The translations under genes and the position numbers were made by a program. A stretch of 64,000 nucleotides of DNA, taken from assembly GCF_014201515.1 (NCBI RefSeq), contig NZ_JACHEQ010000001.1, positions 310,001-374,000 of the forward strand, read 5' to 3'. Positions 34,984-43,172 of this stretch are shown here, piece after piece. The notes below the pieces were generated by a model, which saw nothing but the letters and a program-made list of their open reading frames with translations, had not been told where the DNA came from and searched no databases. Position 1 is the stretch's first letter. The number at the start of each line of letters is the position of its first letter. The DNA is from Anoxybacillus mongoliensis (GTDB lineage Bacteria; Bacillota; Bacilli; Bacillales; Anoxybacillaceae).

Positions 34984-35166
34984 ATGATCATCGCGACGGC
35001 GACGATTGGGTTAATTTTTTTATATTTGACGATTGCCACGTTTTCTATGTTGAATAAAGCGCGCATGTATCCACCGAAAAAAGTGTTAAAGCAGCGCATG
35101 AGCGTGTTTGGAAGCCTTGCCATTTTTTTTATCGCTGTTACCCTTTTACTCATGCGTATGCAGTAA
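34984..35166 (+). CDS. Small membrane protein (60 aa)
   Basis: A 60-residue protein with two hydrophobic segments, IIATATIGLIFLYLTIATFSML and FGSLAIFFIAVTLLLMRM, joined by a basic loop (KARMYPPKKVLKQR). AGGAGGAAC precedes the ATG at 34984. It lies between divergent hpr and the converging trpP, in the place where Bacillus carries yhaH, but the sequence does not look like YhaH. No family is recognised. Confidence 0.7.
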   Translation: MIIATATIGLIFLYLTIATFSMLNKARMYPPKKVLKQRMSVFGSLAIFFIAVTLLLMRMQ

Positions 35167-35180
35167 GAACGATATAAGGA

Positions 35181-35210
35181 AAACCCGACCATAAACGATC
35201 GGGTTTTTTT
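35181..35210. terminator. Terminator between the 60-aa gene and trpP
   Basis: AAACCCGA (35181-35188) and TCGGGTTT (35199-35206) form an eight-pair stem followed by T residues; A residues on the other side let it serve trpP too. Confidence 0.8.
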
Positions 35211-35211
35211 A

Positions 35212-35733
35212 TTATTGTTGTGGAACGGTATATGTTCGTCTCATCAGCGACTGTACGATCGGATAAATGACGATCATCGCAATCGTATTGACAAACGCTG
35301 TCGGAATGACAACAGCGACGAACAGTCCACCAAACGTTGCTCCCCCTGGCAAACCAACAACGGTCAGCGCAACAGCTAAAAACGTTGCTCCTGAAATGAA
35401 CGTACCTACAGCAGTCAGCAATGCCGCTTTCAATGGCGTCGCTTTCGCCTTTAGTAACGTAAACAATCCAAAAAAGAGTGTCGCTGTCACGACTTTATCA
35501 ACGACGTTCGGGATAAATCCTCCCGGAAAACTCGTCGTCACGCCAGAAATAATACCTGTGGAAATAGCTAACAAAATAACCGCTGTTTTGTTCGGAAAGA
35601 GCATAATGCCTAAAAACATCATCGTTAACATCATATCCGGCTTCATCCCGAAGAAAAACCCCGGAATGACCGCATGCAACACCGCACCAATGCCCACAAA
35701 AAGCGACAATAATACTAACGTCCTCGTATTCAT
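35212..35733 (-). CDS. trpP: Tryptophan transporter TrpP (YhaG)
   Basis: A 173-residue membrane protein with five or six segments, an ECF-S-component-like fold, that takes up tryptophan. Blocks such as VLHAVIPGFFFGMKPDMMLTMMFLGIM, GVTTSFPGGFIPNVVDKV and GLPGGATFGGLFVAVV match Bacillus TrpP. Its ribosome binding region is overlapped by a run of GAG triplets typical of a TRAP target, so translation is expected to fall when tryptophan is plentiful. It is monocistronic and ends at a terminator. Confidence 0.93.
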   Translation of the reverse strand: MNTRTLVLLSLFVGIGAVLHAVIPGFFFGMKPDMMLTMMFLGIMLFPNKTAVILLAISTGIISGVTTSFPGGFIPNVVDKVVTATLFFGLFTLLKAKATPLKAALLTAVGTFISGATFLAVALTVVGLPGGATFGGLFVAVVIPTAFVNTIAMIVIYPIVQSLMRRTYTVPQQ

Positions 35734-35735
35734 TT

Positions 35736-35769
35736 CTCATCTCTCCTCGTCTCATTCTTTTCTCTTCTC
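35736..35769 (-). promoter_or_regulatory. TRAP-binding site over the trpP ribosome binding site
   Basis: On the mRNA, six GAG triplets lie in 34 bases. Four are spaced exactly two bases apart (35753-35736) and two more, also two apart, lie at 35769-35762. The last is two bases before the ATG. In B. subtilis, TRAP blocks trpP translation through such repeats. Confidence 0.85.
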
Positions 35770-35831
35770 AGCTTGTAAACAAGTTTAACAACATTATAGC
35801 ACTTTAAAGCGCCAAGGTAAAATAAAAATTT

Positions 35832-36908
35832 TCAAAAAATATTTTTTCGGAACGTTTCCATAAACTGTACAAGTGCTTCACACGCTTCCATATCAACCGC
35901 GTTGTAAATGGATGCCCGACAACCACCGACAGAACGATGACCCGCTAATCCAATCAATCCTTTTTCTTTTGCTTCCGCTAAAAACTTCTTAGTGAGCTCT
36001 TCATTCGGCAATGTAAACGTGACATTCATATGCGAACGGCTTTCTTTTTTTGCATGCCCTTTGTAAAAACCTTCACTTTCATCAATACAACGGTACAACA
36101 GGGCAGCTTTTTCCGCATTTTTCTTTTCGATCGCTTGCACGCCACCTTGTTCTTCTACCCATTCGAGCACGAGCGATAACATATAGATCGCGAACGTTGG
36201 CGGGGTATTGTATAACGAACGGCTTTCGCTATACGTGCGATAGTTTAACATGGTCGGCAAACGATCGTCCCCTTTCGCTAGCAAATCTTTACGAATGATG
36301 ACAACCGTCACACCTGAAGGACCTAAATTTTTCTGCGCCCCCGCATAAATAAGGGCAAAACGACTCACATCAATGTCACGGCTTAAAATATCACTCGACA
36401 TATCCGCAATTAAATCGACAGACACGTTCGGAAATTCATGCCATTGTGTTCCGGCAATTGTGTTGTTTGATGTAATGTGCAAATACGCAGGACGTTCGGA
36501 CAATTCAATATTTGTAGGAATATATGTATACTTTTCTTCTTTCGACGAAGCTGCCACGTGCGTTTTTCCTACTTTTTTCGCCTCTTTCATCGCCTTATCC
36601 GACCATGAGTCTGTTAACACGTAATTGCCGACTTCCCCTTCTTTCAACAAGTTCATCGGTACCATCGAAAACTGTAAACTTGCTCCTCCTTGTAAAAAAA
36701 GCACATCATACGTGTCTGGAATGTTCATGAGTTTGCGCAACAACATCTCCGCACGCTCATGAACCGCATCATATTCTTTACTCCGATGGCTTAACTCCAT
36801 GATAGACATACCTGTTTGTTGAAAGTTAAGCAATTCTTTTTGCGCTCGCTCTAACACAGCAAGCGGCAAAGCAGATGGTCCTGCGTTAAAATTGTACGCT
36901 CGCTTCAC
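35832..36908 (-). CDS. serC: Phosphoserine aminotransferase SerC
   Basis: A 358-residue PLP enzyme converting 3-phosphohydroxypyruvate and glutamate to phosphoserine and 2-oxoglutarate, the second step of serine synthesis. The N-terminus NFNAGPSALPLAVLERAQKEL, VLFLQGGASLQF, the PLP lysine in IYAGAQKNLGPSG and the C-terminal GLAGHRSVGGCRASIYNA are characteristic. In Bacillus serC also lies next to trpP (yhaG). The start ATG at 36908 follows GAGGGGGAGAAAAGG. Confidence 0.95.
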   Translation of the reverse strand: MKRAYNFNAGPSALPLAVLERAQKELLNFQQTGMSIMELSHRSKEYDAVHERAEMLLRKLMNIPDTYDVLFLQGGASLQFSMVPMNLLKEGEVGNYVLTDSWSDKAMKEAKKVGKTHVAASSKEEKYTYIPTNIELSERPAYLHITSNNTIAGTQWHEFPNVSVDLIADMSSDILSRDIDVSRFALIYAGAQKNLGPSGVTVVIIRKDLLAKGDDRLPTMLNYRTYSESRSLYNTPPTFAIYMLSLVLEWVEEQGGVQAIEKKNAEKAALLYRCIDESEGFYKGHAKKESRSHMNVTFTLPNEELTKKFLAEAKEKGLIGLAGHRSVGGCRASIYNAVDMEACEALVQFMETFRKNIF

Positions 36909-36989
36909 CCTTTTCTCCCCCTCATATGTGTAATAATATATATCCTAACATGAAACAAAAAAAAATGAAGAGAAATTTTTATGAATTTT

Positions 36990-37023
36990 TAAAAAAAGAA
37001 AAGACCTTGTTTATTCCAAGGCC
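36990..37023 (-). terminator. Likely terminator of yhaL
   Basis: On the minus strand GGCCTTG and CAAGGTC (one wobble) form a seven-pair stem overlapping the end of yhaL, followed by a TTTTCTTTTTTT tract. Confidence 0.6.
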
Positions 37024-37178
37024 TTCTGGCGTTGTTCGCGCGCTTGCCGAATGCGTTCCATATACACTTCCCCTTCTTTTTCTAATAGCTTTTCATCTAT
37101 TTTCTTTTCTTCCCTTGCTGTGCGAATCGCCATATATCCGCTAATAACAATACCTGCAAGTAGCAATGTAATAAGCAT
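37011..37178 (-). CDS. yhaL: Sporulation protein YhaL (55 aa)
   Basis: A 55-residue protein with an N-terminal membrane segment (MLITLLLAGIVISGYMAI) and a strongly charged helical tail with REEKKIDEKLLEKEGEVYMERIR. This layout and the KEG.VYMERI motif match the sporulation YhaL family of Bacillus. AAAGGAGGG precedes the ATG at 37178. Expression during sporulation is assumed from the family; no clear sporulation sigma promoter was assigned. Confidence 0.85.
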   Translation of the reverse strand: MLITLLLAGIVISGYMAIRTAREEKKIDEKLLEKEGEVYMERIRQAREQRQKALE

Positions 37179-37299
37179 GTACACCCTCCTTTAAGCTTGT
37201 CTTACTTTACACATATGCAAACAAGCGAAAAAATAGACGTATGAAAGAAGGAAATGCTTATGGAGGAGCGAATATATGCGAAAGAAAGGGGTTGGGAAG

Positions 37300-37485
37300 A
37301 TGAAAACATATACGCTTACTGTTTTTGAAAAGACGGGTGAAAAATTGCTCGATGAAACATTTACTGCTGCAAACGATGAAGAAGCAAAACGAATCGGCGA
37401 ACAAAAATTAAAAGAAAAACAGTTTGAACATAAAACGCATCGCTGTACAACATCGAGCGGCAAACTCATTTTATTCCATCGATAA
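37300..37485 (+). CDS. yhzD: YhzD-like small protein (61 aa)
   Basis: A 61-residue soluble protein beginning MKTYTLTVFEKTGEKLLDE and ending THRCTTSSGKLILFHR, a pattern I associate with B. subtilis YhzD, which has the same length. It is likely a small alpha/beta domain. ATG at 37300 follows AAAGGGGTTGGGAAG; the frame is open eight codons upstream. It converges with hemZ across a bidirectional terminator. Function is unknown. Confidence 0.75.
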   Translation: MKTYTLTVFEKTGEKLLDETFTAANDEEAKRIGEQKLKEKQFEHKTHRCTTSSGKLILFHR

Positions 37486-37506
37486 AGCCCCGATCGTCTC
37501 GGGGCT
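37486..37506. terminator. Bidirectional terminator between the YhzD-like gene and hemZ
   Basis: AGCCCCGA (37486-37493) and TCGGGGCT (37499-37506) form an eight-pair GC-rich stem with a five-base loop; the downstream T tract is weak. Confidence 0.65.
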
Positions 37507-38995
37507 AAAATAATTGTTCCATCATTTTTAATTTTTCGTTTGTGTAGTGTTCGTAATTTTCGTTATACGCTTTCGGTTCTTTTGGGTTGGCAAAATGAGT
37601 AATCACCTTTGTTTCTGGATGCACGAATTTGCTTGAGGCGCCACATCCTAACCCGATAATTGACTGTTGCTCCTCCATAATCATGATGTTATAAATGCTT
37701 TCTTGCCCCGGCAAAGCGTAACCGACGTTTTCTAAATTACCGAGAATATTTTTTTGACGATATAAATAATACGGCACATAGCCTTTTTCTTTCGTCCATC
37801 GCTCCGCCCGCTTCATCATTTCATTAATTTCATCACGATCCGCTACTTTATACTTTTCTTTATTTTTCGTCATCTCAGACGCACGTTTAAACGACAACGT
37901 ATGCACCGTTAACGACTCCGGCATCAGCTTTTCTGTTTGTGCAAGCGTATGATCAAACTGCTCGACACCTTCTCCTGGCAAACCGATAATTAAGTCCATA
38001 TTAATATTGTTCATCCCTGCTTCGCGAGCAAGATGAAACTTTTCAATCGTCTCTTCAACCGTATGATGGCGTCCAATCGCCCGCAACGTTTCTTGAATAT
38101 ATGATTGCGGGTTAATGCTAATACGGTCGATCTTCCATTTTTTCAACACCGCAAGTTTCTCCGGTGTAATTGTATCTGGTCTTCCTGCTTCGACTGTAAT
38201 TTCACGTACGTGCTCAACGTTTGGGAACACGCGATACATGTGCGCATATAGTGCATCCATTTCCTCTGCCGTAATGCTCGTTGGTGTGCCGCCACCATAA
38301 TAAATTGTCGTGATCGGAATGTTGCGCTCTTTCAAAAATCGGCCAATTTGCTCCATTTCGTAATGCAATCCAAACAAAAACGCATCAACGGATCCTTGTT
38401 TTCCTTGAATCGCATAGGCTGGGAATGTGCAATATGCGCATTTCGTCGGACAAAACGGAATGCCGATATAGATGCTTACTTCGTTCGATAAATCGTAAAG
38501 ATCTGGCACGACCGCCAACTGACGATCAACAATTTGTTGCATGAGCTGAATTTTTTCGTCCGTCACTAAATAATCTTCGCGCAACTGACGATGTGCTTCT
38601 TCTCTTGTTAAGCCGGAGCGCAATTTTTGATGGAGTAACTTCACCGGACGAACACCTGTCAAAATACCCCATTTTTGAATGGAATTTGTATATTGCTGCA
38701 TAAGTGATAAATATATATATGAAACCGCATGTTTCATTTGCTTCATGCGCCCTTTTTCTTCTTCTGTTTTCCACAATCGTTCGTAACGAGCTTCATACGT
38801 GACACCGTGTTCATCTTGCAACGTACCAACAACGACGAGCTGCTCGTTCTCATGTACAGCAATCTTCACACGCACGTTCGCTTCTTCTGTCGGTACGAAA
38901 GAGAGCGCTTGCTCTTCAAAAAATAAACCGGTAATGACCTCAAGTGAGCGTTGAAAACGTTCAACTCGATCAAGTCCGCAAATGTCAATACGCAA
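37505..38995 (-). CDS. hemZ: HemZ, radical-SAM coproporphyrinogen III oxidase-like protein
   Basis: About 496 residues. The radical-SAM cluster motif is FCPTKCAYCTFPAY near residues 185-200, followed by IYYGGGTPTSI and ISINPQSYIQETLRAIGR, as in HemN-type enzymes. A long N-terminal domain of about 170 residues is characteristic of Bacillus HemZ. HemZ was proposed to act as oxygen-independent coproporphyrinogen dehydrogenase, but its role is less certain than that of HemN. TTG at 38995 is chosen since RIDICGLDRVERF matches the HemZ start and GGTGA lies seven bases upstream; an ATG at 39016 is the alternative. Confidence 0.9.
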   Translation of the reverse strand: MRIDICGLDRVERFQRSLEVITGLFFEEQALSFVPTEEANVRVKIAVHENEQLVVVGTLQDEHGVTYEARYERLWKTEEEKGRMKQMKHAVSYIYLSLMQQYTNSIQKWGILTGVRPVKLLHQKLRSGLTREEAHRQLREDYLVTDEKIQLMQQIVDRQLAVVPDLYDLSNEVSIYIGIPFCPTKCAYCTFPAYAIQGKQGSVDAFLFGLHYEMEQIGRFLKERNIPITTIYYGGGTPTSITAEEMDALYAHMYRVFPNVEHVREITVEAGRPDTITPEKLAVLKKWKIDRISINPQSYIQETLRAIGRHHTVEETIEKFHLAREAGMNNINMDLIIGLPGEGVEQFDHTLAQTEKLMPESLTVHTLSFKRASEMTKNKEKYKVADRDEINEMMKRAERWTKEKGYVPYYLYRQKNILGNLENVGYALPGQESIYNIMIMEEQQSIIGLGCGASSKFVHPETKVITHFANPKEPKAYNENYEHYTNEKLKMMEQLF

Positions 38996-39073
38996 TGAAA
39001 TCACCTTTCGCCTCAAAATATTAAACTCATTTAAGTGTACAGAAGAAGCGAAAAGCTCGTCAAGAAACGGAAA

Positions 39074-39934
39074 TTATTTTTTCTCTATTGTGCGAATTTG
39101 CCGTAAAAACTGAGGACGATGTTGTTTGCGGAAATGTTCTTTAATCATATATGCGACACCCAGTTGTTCGTTTGAACGTGTCACCCAATCGGCAATAGCT
39201 TTGACTTCTTTTGGAGCATTGCCCATTGCAACACCAAGCCCAGCTGCTTCAATAGCTGGCATATCATCCAAATGATCTCCGATAACGACCATTTCTTTTA
39301 ATGAAATGCCGAGTTCGTTTCCGAGACGAATTAACCCGTTTAGTTTTGAAACGTTTTTTGGCAGTAATTCGATTTTTCCATCACTAACGCTGAGAGAAAC
39401 ATCCGGAAACGCACCCTCGATCGTTTCAACAATTTCATCACATTCGTCTTCATTTGAGTAAAACACATCGATTTTCATTACATCAATCGGATCATCGCGC
39501 AACACATCACTTAACGAGTCAACAAATTGTGCTGGATAAAAAAATGGATCCCCTAAAATCGTTTTCGCAATCATGTTGTTTTTTATTTTTTTGCGATTTC
39601 CGATCGAATACCGTTCGTGAAGCAACCGAACGTTGCAGTTGAAATGCTCAAGCACGTGTACAATATCGAACGTTTTTTGTGCTGGAATAACCGACTCATA
39701 TAACTTCTCTTCTAATGATTTCGCAACGAGCGCCCCTTGAAACGTCACTAAATATGAATCTAACTTCAACGCTTTCGCTACTTTTTTCGCTGATAAAAAG
39801 TTTCTTGACGTGAGCAACGTAATATATACATCCTTTTTCTTCACAAAGTCGATTGCTTCTTTCGTTTTTTTCTCTAATTTCCCATTTTGTTTTAATAATG
39901 TTCCATCAATATTTAGTGCAAGTAATTTATACAT
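39074..39934 (-). CDS. yhaX: HAD-superfamily hydrolase YhaX (Cof type)
   Basis: A 286-residue HAD phosphatase with a Cof-type cap. Motif I reads LLALNIDGTLL rather than DxDGT, with Asn replacing the first Asp nucleophile. Motif II is TLLTSRN, and motif IV is VVIGDHLDDMPAIEAAGLGVAMGNAPKEVK. B. subtilis YhaX shows the same Asn change, so catalytic ability is doubtful in this group. It is linked to sporulation in Bacillus. ATG at 39934 follows GAGGGGGGA; the frame is open ten codons further. It lies after yheA with a terminator between. Confidence 0.85.
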   Translation of the reverse strand: MYKLLALNIDGTLLKQNGKLEKKTKEAIDFVKKKDVYITLLTSRNFLSAKKVAKALKLDSYLVTFQGALVAKSLEEKLYESVIPAQKTFDIVHVLEHFNCNVRLLHERYSIGNRKKIKNNMIAKTILGDPFFYPAQFVDSLSDVLRDDPIDVMKIDVFYSNEDECDEIVETIEGAFPDVSLSVSDGKIELLPKNVSKLNGLIRLGNELGISLKEMVVIGDHLDDMPAIEAAGLGVAMGNAPKEVKAIADWVTRSNEQLGVAYMIKEHFRKQHRPQFLRQIRTIEKK

Positions 39935-39987
39935 GAACGTCCCCCCTCGATGTCGTGGCTTCATTCATACGTATGACAAGGGTATAA

Positions 39988-40017
39988 AAAAAAGAACACC
40001 CATTTTTATGAGTGTCC
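39988..40017 (-). terminator. Intrinsic terminator of yheA
   Basis: GACACTC and GGGTGTTC pair across an eight-base A-rich loop and are followed on the minus strand by TTTTTTTT. Confidence 0.75.
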
Positions 40018-40350
40018 GTCATATAGCTGTTCAATTGGCTGAATCATTGCAGTCATTGCTTGGGCGAACAACTCGTTTAAACGTTCTTCGGCATGAATGA
40101 GTCGTGCTATGTTTTCATTCATCTCAATGACGTGCAAATGTTGTTGGAGCAACTCCATATCCGCATCGCTTACTGGCAATCCACTTATTTGCTTTTGTTG
40201 CAATTGTTTTTGTAACGTACGAAATCTAGCAAATAATTGGTGCGCAGTCGGATCGCGCTGCACTTGCTCATACGCGCGACGAAGCTCTGCAAACGGCTCG
40301 CTTGTACGGATCGCTTCCGAAAGTTCATGAATAGCTTGAAGGACGTCCAT
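40006..40350 (-). CDS. yheA: YlbF/YmcA-family protein YheA
   Basis: A 114-residue all-helical protein of the DUF964 (YlbF/YmcA) family. Characteristic text is DVLQAIHELSEAIRTSEPFAELRRAYEQV followed by FRTLQKQLQQKQ and a C-terminal helical hairpin. Relatives YlbF and YmcA bind RNase Y; YheA itself is not characterised. ATG at 40350 follows GAGGAG by eight bases; the frame opens six codons upstream. It lies between yheB and yhaX, the Bacillus order. Confidence 0.88.
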   Translation of the reverse strand: MDVLQAIHELSEAIRTSEPFAELRRAYEQVQRDPTAHQLFARFRTLQKQLQQKQISGLPVSDADMELLQQHLHVIEMNENIARLIHAEERLNELFAQAMTAMIQPIEQLYDGHS

Positions 40351-40412
40351 GGGACACGCTCCTCTCATTTTCCCTTTCTTTTTACACTATGAGCGAAGCG
40401 GCCACTATATGT

Positions 40413-41522
40413 CTACAGCTGAACGAAAAACGTGATACAACCTTGAACGAGCCCGATAATCCCACCTAACAAAGCACCTAAATATGTAATCATTTTAAAT
40501 TCACGACGCGAAATCGTTAAAATCATTTCTTCCAGCCGTTCAACTGAAAACGATGCGACTTCTTCACGCACGACATCTTGCAAATGGAGGCGTTTCATCC
40601 ATTGCTCGATGCGTTCGGAAGCAAATTGCAAAAGAAAACGAACGAACGTCGGCAATGAGTCACGTACATAAGGGGCAACAAGTACACCAAGCGGTTTTTG
40701 GAGTGGCTCTTGTACAATTGCTGCGGTGAGATGTTTCACCCATGCGACAACTTTTTCTTGATCGATGATTTGCTCCACCTCATGTATGCGCATTTTCTTC
40801 ACTTTTTCCCATTCGTTGTTGAATAGTTGTACAAGCAGTTGTTTCGCCCCATCGCTTTGTAAAAATTTCACGATTTCCGGGCGAATTTTTTCCGCCAAAC
40901 TAACGTTGCCAAGAAACATTTGAAGCATATTACCAAACATGCCGCGGCTTTGTAAAAATTCATTGATCATATGTTCAATTTGACGCTCCCCTTGCTCGCC
41001 CTCTACATACGTGCGCAAACGAAGCAATAAACGATCGACGATAGAAGGAATAGCATGATCTACTTTTTGCAATAACTCACTTGGAATGATTTCATCAAGC
41101 GGACGTTGCCGATATTGCGACATCAACGTTTTATATTTTGCTTCTATCCATGTTTCCACAATTTGTTCAGGGTAGCTCAAACCAAACTGCTCAAGCCATT
41201 GTTTAACAGTCCGATCTGATTGCAGCCATTTTTCTACTTCTTCTTGTACATAGCTCGTCATATCTTGAACGAACGATTGATCGTTTAATTTTCGACGCAA
41301 TCCTTCGGCTGTTAATAAATGTTCCACAACCATGCGCCCAAGTTGTTCCGCTAATTCCTCTCTCCGTTTCGGAATAAGCCCAGGCGTAAACGGTAGTCTT
41401 TTTCCTGCGATATAAATTGGACGATACGGTCGAAAGAGCATTTTAATCGCAAGAGAATTTGTCATTCCTCCAATAAATGCCCCGACCACGATCATAAATA
41501 ATAAATAAAGAAAAAGCCCCAT
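40413..41522 (-). CDS. yheB: DUF445 membrane protein YheB
   Basis: A 369-residue protein of the DUF445 family. The first membrane segment is followed by the family signature [38 protein letters not shown], shown here as the recognised block of residues 18-52. A long amphipathic helical region follows, and a C-terminal membrane segment ends [20 protein letters not shown]. Both ends are membrane-bound and the middle is cytoplasmic or extended. Function is unknown. It precedes yheA, as in B. subtilis. Confidence 0.9.
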   Translation of the reverse strand: MGLFLYLLFMIVVGAFIGGMTNSLAIKMLFRPYRPIYIAGKRLPFTPGLIPKRREELAEQLGRMVVEHLLTAEGLRRKLNDQSFVQDMTSYVQEEVEKWLQSDRTVKQWLEQFGLSYPEQIVETWIEAKYKTLMSQYRQRPLDEIIPSELLQKVDHAIPSIVDRLLLRLRTYVEGEQGERQIEHMINEFLQSRGMFGNMLQMFLGNVSLAEKIRPEIVKFLQSDGAKQLLVQLFNNEWEKVKKMRIHEVEQIIDQEKVVAWVKHLTAAIVQEPLQKPLGVLVAPYVRDSLPTFVRFLLQFASERIEQWMKRLHLQDVVREEVASFSVERLEEMILTISRREFKMITYLGALLGGIIGLVQGCITFFVQL

Positions 41523-41562
41523 AACGATCTCCCTTCTGCCAATAAGCTATTCTAACCATTCA

Positions 41563-41856
41563 TTATAGGGCTTGTCCGTTATGAGCGCAAATATGTGATA
41601 ACTGTTTATGCAACTGTTTTAAACATTTACATAACAATAGACGAAACACTTCTCGCTCCGTCGCATGTTCAGATGCAAACCATGCTTCTTTATATATATT
41701 CATTTTCTCAAATTGGTGTCGCCAATCATCTTTTGTCTCTTTCTTTTCTCTATCCCATTCCTTTCCGATGTGTAATACATATAAATAACGAATAAGTATT
41801 TCTTCTTCTTCATCTAAATGGTAATTCATTAATGTGTGTAAAAACTGAACCATCAT
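41563..41856 (-). CDS. Hypothetical protein (97 aa)
   Basis: I do not recognise it. The 97-residue product is soluble, helical and highly charged, with LDEEEEILIRYLYVLHIGKEWDREKKE and a C-terminal part with several Cys and His (LLLCKCLKQLHKQLSHICAHN). Two adjacent ATG codons follow GAGGTGAGAGG; 41856 is the first. It is divergent from a 49-residue gene. Confidence 0.6.
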   Translation of the reverse strand: MMVQFLHTLMNYHLDEEEEILIRYLYVLHIGKEWDREKKETKDDWRHQFEKMNIYKEAWFASEHATEREVFRLLLCKCLKQLHKQLSHICAHNGQAL

Positions 41857-41953
41857 CCCTCTCACCTCTCGTCATGAATATATGTCGACATGAAAAGAAT
41901 GATGTATACTTTTTTTCCGTTCATCCAAAATAACGCATAAGGGGGCGTGTATA

Positions 41954-42103
41954 ATGAAAGAACGCGATAATTACGAATGGGACATCGATCGCATGATCAA
42001 TGAAGGGATGGCGGGAGGTTATGTATATTCATGCCATCACGCAACAAATATTGAAGAAGCACGCGATGTTCAAGCGGAACAACCACCACATGAAGTAAGA
42101 TGA
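41954..42103 (+). CDS. Hypothetical small protein (49 aa)
   Basis: A 49-residue acidic protein starting MKERDNYEWDIDRMINEGMA with GGYVYSCHHATNIEEAR and a proline/His tail. AGGGGG lies upstream of the ATG, and a terminator begins at its stop codon. No family is recognised. Codon use is like the neighbours, so it is probably real. Confidence 0.6.
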   Translation: MKERDNYEWDIDRMINEGMAGGYVYSCHHATNIEEARDVQAEQPPHEVR

Positions 42104-42131
42104 AGCGGCGAGCATTTTCTCGTCGCTTTTT
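42103..42131 (+). terminator. Intrinsic terminator after the 49-aa gene
   Basis: AAGCGGCGAG and CTCGTCGCTT pair (one bulge/mismatch) around CATTTT, followed by a T run. Confidence 0.75.
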
Positions 42132-42177
42132 GTATAATGAAAATGAGCGTGGTGGGAGACGAAAGGAATGGACATAC

Positions 42178-43059
42178 ATGCTAGAAAAATTGCGAGCATA
42201 TTATCAAGATGCGTTTGTTGAATATGGACAAGCGAACGAACGAGATGAGTACGAGTGGTTTGCTACAGAACATGGTGAGCTTTTCGGCATCAAAAGAGAA
42301 GTGCTCACACCAAAAGAACATGCGCTATTAGCAACATTATTTACGCCGCATGAATCGTTGACTACTTGGATGAACAAACAACAACAAGCATGGTATCGTT
42401 TTTTGATCCAAGGTGATGAACGTGCTTTTGACCAATTACCTACTTCGACATATACACGATTTATTTACTTTTACATACAAAAAGGAACAGTAGACACGCG
42501 TGATTTTATGGAAGCCATTCAATCGCTTTTTCCTTATGACGTGACGATCATTTCCGAAACAGAACAACAATGGTTGATCATTGAGCAACAAGAAGAGAGC
42601 GTTGCCTCTACCCTTCACGAATGGATTGATACGTTATGTAGCGATTTTTACATTCAGTTGCGAGCATATATTGGACAAAAATGCCCACACTCACTGGCGC
42701 TTGCGCATGTATTTGCGGCAGAAAAGCGATATTTTTACATCGGGCTGAAACATACCCCTGCTCAACGCGTCTACTGCATTGAAGACGTCTTTCCTCTTTT
42801 GTTCATTAACGGTGAGGAGATGACATATGCAACGATGTTTTTACAGTCGTTCAAACAAGAGCACGACATGTTAAAAACGATGAAGACGTTTTTTGAATGC
42901 AATTTAAACGTCTCACTGGCGGCGAAAAAACTTCATATGCACCGCAACAGTTTGCAATATCGCATCGATAAGTTTATTGAAAAAACAGGCATTGATATGA
43001 AACAGTTTAAAGGGGCGCTGACTGTTTATTTAGCTATTTTGCTTCATGAACACAACTAG
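42178..43059 (+). CDS. yxkF: YxkF-like helix-turn-helix (PucR C-terminal type) regulator
   Basis: A 293-residue protein. The C-terminal 60 residues are an HTH_30/CdaR-type DNA-binding domain: FFECNLNVSLAAKKLHMHRNSLQYRIDKFIEKTGIDMKQF, recognised as a block at about 235-275. The N-terminal 230 residues resemble no clear ligand domain. B. subtilis yxkF lies immediately before msmX, as here. ATG at 42178 is ten bases after AAAGGA. It may regulate msmX or other sugar genes, which is inference from position. Confidence 0.75.
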   Translation: MLEKLRAYYQDAFVEYGQANERDEYEWFATEHGELFGIKREVLTPKEHALLATLFTPHESLTTWMNKQQQAWYRFLIQGDERAFDQLPTSTYTRFIYFYIQKGTVDTRDFMEAIQSLFPYDVTIISETEQQWLIIEQQEESVASTLHEWIDTLCSDFYIQLRAYIGQKCPHSLALAHVFAAEKRYFYIGLKHTPAQRVYCIEDVFPLLFINGEEMTYATMFLQSFKQEHDMLKTMKTFFECNLNVSLAAKKLHMHRNSLQYRIDKFIEKTGIDMKQFKGALTVYLAILLHEHN

Positions 43060-43069
43060 GCACATTGCC

Positions 43070-43083
43070 CGAAAACGTTTTCT
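43070..43083 (+). promoter_or_regulatory. cre-like site upstream of msmX
   Basis: CGAAAACGTTTTCT has the complete GAAAACGTTTTC core of a strong cre, with the two outermost bases (T and A) changed. It is 90 bases before the msmX start. It could also be a weak stop signal for the upstream gene, since eight T residues follow. Confidence 0.5.
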
Positions 43084-43172
43084 TTTTTTTGTGCACGTTG
43101 TCCATTTACGCGTCGTTCGTTTTTATATATGCTTGAATCAAATGAAAATCGATTACATGAGGAGGCATATAT

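Noticed and set aside
43070-43090. Rho-independent terminator at the msmX upstream palindrome
   Set aside because: The palindrome has no loop bases and would form a poor hairpin; a cre-like site is the better reading, although a dual role is not excluded.
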